From Gayadomonas joobiniege G7 (lineage in GTDB: Bacteria; Pseudomonadota; Gammaproteobacteria; Enterobacterales; Alteromonadaceae), in the NCBI RefSeq assembly GCF_000300815.1, contig NZ_AMRX01000002.1:1-64000 (forward strand): a DNA stretch of 64,000 nt, given 5' to 3'. The notes below the pieces were generated by a model. The model was given only the letters and a program-made list of their open reading frames with translations. It made no database searches and was not told where the DNA came from. The translations under genes were made by a program, and so were the position numbers. Below are positions 58,225-64,000 of the stretch, piece by piece. Numbering within the stretch: the first letter of the stretch is position 1; every line of letters begins with the position of its first letter.

Positions 58225-59493
58225 ATGTGGAAAAACTTACTTGATTGGATCGAATACCGCATTCCTATGATGCGCGTAGCAAATATGCATGCGCTGCAAT
58301 ATCCAGCACCCAAAAATATGAACTTTTGGTATGTGTTTGGTTTTATTGCAACAGTTGTATTAGTGAACCAGATCTTAACCGGTATTTGGTTAACCATGAA
58401 CTATGTTCCGAGTGCCGAAGGTGCATTTGCATCAGTTGAATATATCATGCGTGATGTCGACTATGGTTGGGTATTGCGTTATATGCACTCAACAGGGGCG
58501 TCAGCCTTTTTTGTTGTTGTTTATCTACATATGTTCCGTGGCATGATGTATGGCTCTTACCAGAAACCTCGTGAGCTTTTATGGTTATTTGGTATGTTTA
58601 TTTACCTAGCCCTGATGGCTGAAGCTTTTATGGGGTATTTATTACCTTGGGGGCAAATGTCATATTGGGGGGCTCAGGTCATCATCTCATTGTTCGGTGC
58701 TATTCCTGTTATCGGTGATGACTTAACCTTATGGATCCGAGGTGACTATGTTATTTCTGGCGCAACTCTAAACCGCTTTTTCGCCCTACATGTTATCGCG
58801 TTACCTTTAGTGATTGTGGTGTTGGTATTTTTACACATTGTTGCTCTGCATGAAGTGGGCTCAAATAACCCACAAGGGATTAACATCAAACATCCTAAAG
58901 GATCGTTAAAAGAAGAAGAAAAAACTAAGTATAAAATCCACGAATATTATACTGAAAAATACGACATCATTGACGATGTAGTGCCTTTTTTCCCCCATAT
59001 AGTGTTGAAAGATCTGGTGGCATTTACATTGTTCTGTGCAGCTTGTGCTTATGTAATTTTCTTTAACCCAGCCATGGGCGGTTTATTCCTTGAGCCACCT
59101 AACTTTGAGCCGGCAAACCCGTTAAAAACACCAGAGCATATTGCACCTGTTTGGTATTTTACACCTTTCTACGCGATCTTGCGTGCGGTACCTGATAAGT
59201 TGTTAGGGGTTATCGCTATGTTTGGTGCGATTGTTATGTTGGCCTTGTTGCCTTGGATCGACCGCTGTAAAGTACGCTCGGTTAAGTATCGCTGTGGTTT
59301 CCATAAACTAAACTTGGCCATGTTTGTGGTTGTATTTGTATTATTGGGATGGTTAGGTCTTAAACCTGCAACACCAACTTTTACCTTGATGTCGCAAATT
59401 TGTACCTTGCTGTATTTCGGCTTCTTTGCTTTCTTATGGTTATACAGTAAGAACGAAAAAACCAAACCTTTACCAGCGAGAATTTCGAAATGA
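58225..59493 (+). CDS. petB: cytochrome b of the bc1 complex
   Basis: A 422-residue cytochrome b with eight or more membrane helices, paired heme histidines (for example RYMHSTGASAFF and FFALHVIALPL) and the quinol-site PEWYF-like motif as PVWYF. It catalyses quinol oxidation in the respiratory chain. It overlaps petC by four bases. Confidence 0.97.
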   Translation: MWKNLLDWIEYRIPMMRVANMHALQYPAPKNMNFWYVFGFIATVVLVNQILTGIWLTMNYVPSAEGAFASVEYIMRDVDYGWVLRYMHSTGASAFFVVVYLHMFRGMMYGSYQKPRELLWLFGMFIYLALMAEAFMGYLLPWGQMSYWGAQVIISLFGAIPVIGDDLTLWIRGDYVISGATLNRFFALHVIALPLVIVVLVFLHIVALHEVGSNNPQGINIKHPKGSLKEEEKTKYKIHEYYTEKYDIIDDVVPFFPHIVLKDLVAFTLFCAACAYVIFFNPAMGGLFLEPPNFEPANPLKTPEHIAPVWYFTPFYAILRAVPDKLLGVIAMFGAIVMLALLPWIDRCKVRSVKYRCGFHKLNLAMFVVVFVLLGWLGLKPATPTFTLMSQICTLLYFGFFAFLWLYSKNEKTKPLPARISK

Positions 59494-60230
59494 AAAAACT
59501 GATAATAACTTTTTTCGCCTTGTTACCGAGTCTAGCAGTGGCCGCAGGTGGTGGTTTTTCTTATCCTTTAGAAAAAGCCAATATCGATTTGCATGATAAA
59601 GCGTCTCTGCAACGAGGTGCCGCTTTGTTTGTAAACTATTGTTTGGGCTGTCACCAAATGCAGTACCAGCGCTATCAGCGAACAGCTGAAGATTTGGGCA
59701 TTCCTGTTGATATTGCTAAAGACAACTTGATTTTTAGCGACCAAAAAGTGGGTGAGCAAATCACTAACGCAATGGAAAAAGAAGATTCGGCAAAGTGGTT
59801 TGGTAAGCAGCCACCGGATTTAACTCTGGTTTCACGCGTGCGTGGAGACGATTGGGTATATACTTATTTAAAAACCTTTTATGTTGACCCAAATAAAACA
59901 TTTAAAGTAAATAATGCTGTGTTTAAAGACGTGGGTATGCCACATGTGCTTGAGCCCCTACAAGGAACTCAAGAAGCAGAGATGGTATATGAAACTTTGC
60001 ACGGCGAAAAGGTACTTTCTGGAATAAAGCTGACTCAAAAAGAGCCTGGTGCATTGAACCCAGAAGAATATGATCAAGCGGTTCGCGACTTGGTTAACTT
60101 TCTAGCATATGTTGGTGAGCCTTCAAAGTTAGAATCGCATCGAATTGGTACTTGGGTGTTAGTCTTCTTGGCCGTATTTTTTGTTTTCATCTACTTGCTG
60201 AAAAAAGAATACTGGCGCGAAGTACATTAA
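59490..60230 (+). CDS. petC: cytochrome c1
   Basis: A 246-residue membrane-anchored c-type cytochrome. Signal peptide (about 1-19), heme site C51-L-G-C54-H55, and a C-terminal membrane helix (about 223-240). It accepts electrons from the Rieske protein. A terminator follows, separating it from sspA. Confidence 0.97.
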   Translation: MKKLIITFFALLPSLAVAAGGGFSYPLEKANIDLHDKASLQRGAALFVNYCLGCHQMQYQRYQRTAEDLGIPVDIAKDNLIFSDQKVGEQITNAMEKEDSAKWFGKQPPDLTLVSRVRGDDWVYTYLKTFYVDPNKTFKVNNAVFKDVGMPHVLEPLQGTQEAEMVYETLHGEKVLSGIKLTQKEPGALNPEEYDQAVRDLVNFLAYVGEPSKLESHRIGTWVLVFLAVFFVFIYLLKKEYWREVH

Positions 60231-60253
60231 AACAAATACCTAATTTGCTTTTT

Positions 60254-60279
60254 AAATGGGGGGCTTTATGCCCCCATTT
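60254..60279 (+). terminator. terminator after petC
   Basis: A 9-bp stem (AAATGGGGG/CCCCCATTT) with a short loop and trailing TTTG lies 24 bases after petC. Confidence 0.75.
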
Positions 60280-60309
60280 GTCGTATATTATGGTCTGTAG
60301 TTTGGATCG

Positions 60310-60329
60310 GCCAATAAATCGATATTGGC
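60310..60329. promoter_or_regulatory. operator-like dyad before sspA
   Basis: A perfect 7-bp inverted repeat (GCCAATA/TATTGGC) with a 6-base spacer lies 28 bases before the sspA ATG. It may be a protein-binding site or a leader hairpin. Confidence 0.35.
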
Positions 60330-60356
60330 ATTTATAGTAATCTTTGGAGGAAATTC

Positions 60357-60989
60357 ATGGCTGTTGCTGCCAATAAACGTTCGGTAATGACATTGTACGC
60401 AGATTCAGTGTCATTACACAGTCATCAGGTCAGAATTGTTTTGGCCGAAAAAGGGATCAGTGTTGAAATTAAATTTATTGATCCGACCAATAAACCTGAA
60501 GAATTGTTCGAGTTAAATCCCTATGGAACCATTCCAACGTTATTAGATCGCGAGCTGGTTCTTTATCAGTCTAATATCATTATGGAATATTTAGACGAAA
60601 GATTTCCTCATCCACCTTTAATGCCGGTTTATCCTGTTGCGAGAGGTACAAGTCGCTTGATGATGCATCGCATTGAAAATGATTGGTACAAACATGTTGT
60701 TACTATAGAAAATGGTACCTCAGAGCAAGCAATACAAGCACGTAAAGAGTTACGCGAAAGCATTTTGGCGATTGCCCCAATTTTTCAAGAAACGCCTTAC
60801 TTTATGAGTGAAGAATTTAGCTTGGTCGATTGTGTCTTAGCTCCTTTATTATGGCGTTTACCAAAACTGGGTATAGAGCTGATTGGACAGGGCAGCAAAG
60901 AAGTTAAAGAGTATATGAGCCGTGTTTTTGAACGAGAATCTTTCCAAGCTTCATTAACCGATGACGAAAGAGAAATGAGAGGACAGTAA
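60357..60989 (+). CDS. sspA: stringent starvation protein A
   Basis: A 210-residue glutathione S-transferase-fold protein that binds RNA polymerase and affects stationary-phase and acid-stress transcription in E. coli. N-terminal thioredoxin-like part (MTLYADSVSLHSHQVRIVLA), then the helical C-domain. A strong GGAGG site precedes the ATG. Five bases before sspB. Confidence 0.96.
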   Translation: MAVAANKRSVMTLYADSVSLHSHQVRIVLAEKGISVEIKFIDPTNKPEELFELNPYGTIPTLLDRELVLYQSNIIMEYLDERFPHPPLMPVYPVARGTSRLMMHRIENDWYKHVVTIENGTSEQAIQARKELRESILAIAPIFQETPYFMSEEFSLVDCVLAPLLWRLPKLGIELIGQGSKEVKEYMSRVFERESFQASLTDDEREMRGQ

Positions 60990-60994
60990 GTGTT

Positions 60995-61459
60995 ATGACA
61001 GGCAATGATCTACAGATGACAAATTGTAAGCCTTATTTATTGAGAGCGATTTATCAATGGATTGAAGACAATGCCTGTACGCCTTACTTGTTGGTGGACG
61101 CCAACTATCCGGGCGTCCAGGTTCCGTTTGAATACGTTAAAGATGGCCAAATTGTTTTAAATGTTTCTAGTAGTGCTACGGGCAATTTTGTTATTGGCGA
61201 CCAAGACGTTGAGTTTAATGCACGTTTTGGTGGTACACCTCGACATTTAATTGTTCCGGTTGCGGCTATTTTATTTTTATACGCTAAAGAAAATGGCGAA
61301 GGTATGCCATTTGCGCCGGAAGCTTACCCAGAAGCATCAGCGGATAAAAATATCTCTTTGCAACAGGTTGACAGTGGCTCTGATATAGAACAAGGCGATA
61401 CAGAAAAATCAGAGACGGCTAAAAATAATAAAGTGTCTCATCTTAAAGTAATCAAATAA
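60995..61459 (+). CDS. sspB: ClpXP adaptor SspB
   Basis: A 154-residue adaptor that hands ssrA-tagged proteins to ClpXP. The folded part (PYLLRAIYQWIEDN to ILFLYAKENGEGM) is followed by a flexible linker and the C-terminal ClpX-binding tail HLKVIK, matching LRVVK of E. coli. An internal ATG seven codons in is an alternative start. Confidence 0.95.
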   Translation: MTGNDLQMTNCKPYLLRAIYQWIEDNACTPYLLVDANYPGVQVPFEYVKDGQIVLNVSSSATGNFVIGDQDVEFNARFGGTPRHLIVPVAAILFLYAKENGEGMPFAPEAYPEASADKNISLQQVDSGSDIEQGDTEKSETAKNNKVSHLKVIK

Positions 61460-61482
61460 TTGGGTTTATCTGAGCGGCGTTT

Positions 61483-61502
61483 GCAGTATTTAAAAATACT
61501 GC
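61483..61502 (+). terminator. possible terminator after sspB
   Basis: An 8-bp stem (GCAGTATT/AATACTGC) with a 4-base loop lies 23 bases after sspB, but no T run follows at once. Confidence 0.3.
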
Positions 61503-61533
61503 TACAGGCCAAGCTTTTGTTAATTTTTAGGAT

Positions 61534-61905
61534 ATGATTGTGGACACGAAAGCTCAATATGGTTTTTACCATGAAGTTGCACAAAGTTTTTGTTTATTTA
61601 CCATAGTGGATGCTGCTGGCATTCCAACCCCAGCAAATGAAGACGGGCAAAAAACCATGCCGTTTTGGTCTAATGAAGAAAAAGCGCAAGCATTTATTCA
61701 GGCAAATCCAGACTTTGCTGGGTTTCAACCTTTGCGTGTTGACTGGGCGGTATTTGAAGACAAGTGGTTCGCTGGTATCGTGGCCGATGATTTAGTGGTG
61801 GGGTTGAATTGGTTAGATTATCAAAATGAAAATTTAATCATTGAAGTTGAGACGTTGCAAAAAGAAGTCCACAACATTATTAAAACTCAACCTCTTAAAA
61901 AGTAA
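61534..61905 (+). CDS. DUF2750 domain protein
   Basis: A 123-residue cytosolic protein of the DUF2750 type; the MPFWSNEEKAQAFIQ and FADDLV-like segments (GIVADDLVVGLNW) are characteristic. Function unknown. It starts 74 bases after sspB and converges on tusA with one base between the stops. Confidence 0.78.
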   Translation: MIVDTKAQYGFYHEVAQSFCLFTIVDAAGIPTPANEDGQKTMPFWSNEEKAQAFIQANPDFAGFQPLRVDWAVFEDKWFAGIVADDLVVGLNWLDYQNENLIIEVETLQKEVHNIIKTQPLKK

Positions 61906-61906
61906 T

Positions 61907-62152
61907 TTAAACGAGTCCTTTTTTAATTAAATATTGAAAGGGACGAGTGTCTGTTTGTTTGGCTAACAAACTATGATCCATGAAACGACAAAAGCTTGGA
62001 ATATCACGCGTTGTCGATGGGTCATCAGCCAAAATTAACAAAGTTTCGTTGTCTTGCATTTGTCGAACAGCTTTGCGCACCATCATGACTGGCTCAGGAC
62101 ATAATAGGCCACAAGCATCTAAGCGGTGATCTGGATTATCAAAAATAGACAT
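61907..62152 (-). CDS. tusA: sulfur carrier/transferase TusA
   Basis: An 81-residue TusA (SirA) protein. The active cysteine is C18 in the CPEPVMM motif. It relays persulfide sulfur from IscS to the tRNA 2-thiouridine pathway and other acceptors. It is transcribed alone and diverges from the glycosyltransferase gene by 65 bases. Confidence 0.95.
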   Translation of the reverse strand: MSIFDNPDHRLDACGLLCPEPVMMVRKAVRQMQDNETLLILADDPSTTRDIPSFCRFMDHSLLAKQTDTRPFQYLIKKGLV

Positions 62153-62217
62153 AAACTCAACTCTTAATCTAAACAGGCAGCTAGTTTAGCAAAAGCTTGC
62201 CTTGAATTTAATTTTTT

Positions 62218-63459
62218 ATGCAGCAACTTCTTGTTATTGGAACTGTTTGGCCCGAACCTAATTCTACGGCAGCTGGCCAGTATATGATGACTCTGCTGAG
62301 TTACTTTAAGCAGCAAGGGTATCGGATCACATTTGCGTCTAGCGCAGCGCCTAGCGCTCATAGTATAGATTTATCCGCACTTGGCATCGATTGCCAAGCG
62401 ATTCAATTAAACTGTAGCAGCTTTGATGACTTTGTCGCAGACTTAAGGCCAGATATAGTGCTGTTTGACCGTTTTATGATAGAGGAGCAATATGGTTGGC
62501 GGGTGCAAAAATATTGTCCAGACGCCGTCCGTATTTTAGATCTAGAAGATTTACATGGTCTTCGTCAGGCACGTCACCAAGCGCATAAAGCTGGTCGTAC
62601 AGTCGCAGCCAAAGATTATTTAAATGATACCTGCCTACGTGAAATTGCGGCGATTTGGCGCTCAGATCTGGCGCTCGTTATTTCAACCGCCGAGCTTAAA
62701 ATTTTGCAAGACGTGTTTGCCGTTCCAGCAGAAAAATGCTGTTATTTGCCATTTGTATGTTCGCGACACCGGATTGCACAAATAGAACAGCAACCCAGCT
62801 ACGAAGTACGCGAGCATTTTGTGACGATAGGGCACTTTAGACATGCTCCGAATTGGGACTCAGTCTTATTTTTAAAACAGCAGATTTGGCCTAAAATCCG
62901 AAAGCAACTCCCTTCGGCAGAGTTACACGTGTACGGAGCCTACCCAAGCAAAAAAGTTGTTCAACTGGATTGTATAAAAACAGGTTTTCGTATCAAAGGT
63001 TGGGCCGAAGATGCTTATCAAGTTATTCGCCAAGCTAGGTTGATGTTAGCACCACTAAGATTCGGGGCGGGTTTAAAAGGCAAGTTATTTGATGCTAGCT
63101 GTACGAATACACCTTTTGTCACGACAGATATCGGCGCAGAAGGCCTCTTGCAGCAAGGTTATATTGAATATTCTCAGCAAGTTGCAAATGATGCATCTGA
63201 GTTTGCCACTAAAGCTGTCCGTCTATATCAAGATGAAGTGCTATGGCGGCAAGTGCAAAATAGCCAATTTAAGAATTTAGTGGAGAATTTTGACCAAGCG
63301 GAACACCAACAAAGGTTAACTGAAACACTCCAACAGCTTAAACAAAACCTAGTCGATCATCGCCTGAAAAACTTTACCGGTGCAATGTTAATGCACCATA
63401 CAATGAAAAGTACTCAATATATGGCACAATGGATTGAAGCTAAAAACAGGTCTTTGTGA
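62218..63459 (+). CDS. GT4-type glycosyltransferase
   Basis: A 413-residue protein with the two-Rossmann GT-B fold. The C-terminal half carries the nucleotide-sugar region, with the LKGKLFDASCTNTPFV and TDIGAEGL segments that define GT4-like enzymes. N-terminal motif WPEPNSTAAGQYMMTLL is typical of envelope glycosyltransferases. Donor and acceptor are unknown, and no polysaccharide cluster is next to it. A strong terminator follows. Confidence 0.8.
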   Translation: MQQLLVIGTVWPEPNSTAAGQYMMTLLSYFKQQGYRITFASSAAPSAHSIDLSALGIDCQAIQLNCSSFDDFVADLRPDIVLFDRFMIEEQYGWRVQKYCPDAVRILDLEDLHGLRQARHQAHKAGRTVAAKDYLNDTCLREIAAIWRSDLALVISTAELKILQDVFAVPAEKCCYLPFVCSRHRIAQIEQQPSYEVREHFVTIGHFRHAPNWDSVLFLKQQIWPKIRKQLPSAELHVYGAYPSKKVVQLDCIKTGFRIKGWAEDAYQVIRQARLMLAPLRFGAGLKGKLFDASCTNTPFVTTDIGAEGLLQQGYIEYSQQVANDASEFATKAVRLYQDEVLWRQVQNSQFKNLVENFDQAEHQQRLTETLQQLKQNLVDHRLKNFTGAMLMHHTMKSTQYMAQWIEAKNRSL

Positions 63460-63472
63460 AAGTAAAGCAGTG

Positions 63473-63495
63473 ATGGCCCTTTGGGGCCATTTTTT
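63473..63495. terminator. intrinsic terminator after the glycosyltransferase gene
   Basis: A 7-bp stem (ATGGCCC/GGGCCAT) with a 4-base TTTG loop is followed by six T. It lies just before the panC stop on the other strand and may serve both genes. Confidence 0.85.
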
Positions 63496-63496
63496 G

Positions 63497-64000
63497 TTAT
63501 GTTCGGTCAATTTCAATATTGTCTATTAAGCGGGTAGAGCCCATAAAAGCGGCAGCTAACAAGACTAAATGTTTATCTTCTTCATTGGCTGGTTGCATAG
63601 TGTCTCGGTTAGCAAATTCTATATAATCACAATCGAAACCCGCACTGGTTAGCTGATCTTTGATATAGCTAGTAGCTGTGCTTAACGTCCAGCTTTTTTC
63701 TTTAACTTGATCTGCCCCCCGACAGAGTGCTTTGTACAATAATGAAGCTTGCTCTTTCTGATCTGCTGAGAGGTAGCCATTGCGGCTACTCATGGCTAAA
63801 CCGGAAGCTTCTCTGACAGTATCTACACCAATGATCTTTATGGGCATGCATAAATCTTCCACCATAGTTCGGATCACTTGTAATTGTTGGTAATCTTTTT
63901 TACCAAACATAGCATAGTCTGGCTGCACCAGGTTAAACAATTTATTAACAATGGTGGCAACTCCCCTAAAATGCCCATCTCGCGAAGCACCACAAAAGTG
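63497..64000 (-). CDS. panC: pantothenate synthetase, C-terminal part (cut by window edge)
   Basis: About 167 codons of pantoate-beta-alanine ligase are present; the frame runs off the right edge. The motifs [29 protein letters not shown] and SSRNGYLS belong to the ATP and pantoate sites. It makes pantothenate for coenzyme A. The N-terminus with the HIGH-like motif lies outside the window. Confidence 0.94.
   Translation of the reverse strand, partial: HFCGASRDGHFRGVATIVNKLFNLVQPDYAMFGKKDYQQLQVIRTMVEDLCMPIKIIGVDTVREASGLAMSSRNGYLSADQKEQASLLYKALCRGADQVKEKSWTLSTATSYIKDQLTSAGFDCDYIEFANRDTMQPANEEDKHLVLLAAAFMGSTRLIDNIEIDRT

Overview
The window is chromosomal DNA of a low-GC gammaproteobacterium. 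Gene order points to the Alteromonadales (Alteromonas/Catenovulum/Shewanella type): lptD-surA-pdxA-rsmA-apaG-apaH, the yrbG-kdsC-lptCAB-rpoN-hpf-ptsN-rapZ-ptsO string, mlaFEDCB-ibaG-murA, degQ-degS, rplM-rpsI-petABC-sspAB and dapF-yigA-xerC-yigB are all present in near-textbook arrangement. The lineage is an inference from gene content and order; no rRNA or tRNA gene was found to fix it. I saw no insertion sequence, prophage or CRISPR array.

Left part (1-24.8 kb) is the more individual region. It begins with a GFA-type zinc protein and a PEP-CTERM/PA14 surface protein. The latter has a sigma-54-like promoter (GG-N10-GC) and an upstream perfect dyad. Next comes a tightly packed run (2.1-12.4 kb) of a TonB-dependent receptor, a TVP38/VTT-flavin disulfide reductase fusion, a DUF547 protein, an YnjBCD-like ABC importer, an YnjF-like CDP-alcohol phosphotransferase and a fatty-acid-hydroxylase-family protein. 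This looks like one envelope-spanning uptake and membrane-lipid operon and is my best candidate for an undescribed system. After it lie a CDF-like cation transporter, a soluble aldose dehydrogenase, a methyltransferase with PPK2, a GH13 amylase, a GNAT-nitrilase fusion, polA with a perfect DnaA box upstream, and a small string tag-like/rsmJ/PH-domain/yajQ.

Middle part (24.8-39.3 kb): cysE, a retropepsin-like membrane protease, the dapF-yigA-xerC-yigB operon, the amgK-murU-djlA operon on the other strand, and the lptD to apaH operon.

Right part (39.3-64 kb): a long minus-strand envelope/nitrogen-PTS operon (yrbG to ptsO) followed by mgtE; the divergent mla operon ending in murA; degQ and degS; zapG and zapE; the L13-S9 operon; the cytochrome bc1 operon; sspAB; a DUF2750 protein; tusA; a glycosyltransferase; and panC, which runs off the right edge.

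Several functions connect. LptA/B/C/D, KdsC, Mla and SurA build and maintain the outer membrane. DegS and DegQ belong to the envelope stress response, and a sigma-E-like promoter is visible before degQ. RpoN, encoded here, is the factor that would read the sigma-54-like promoter of the PEP-CTERM gene. Opposing gene pairs overlap tail to tail three times (yigB/djlA, apaH/mgtE, murA/degS), which suggests a compact genome.
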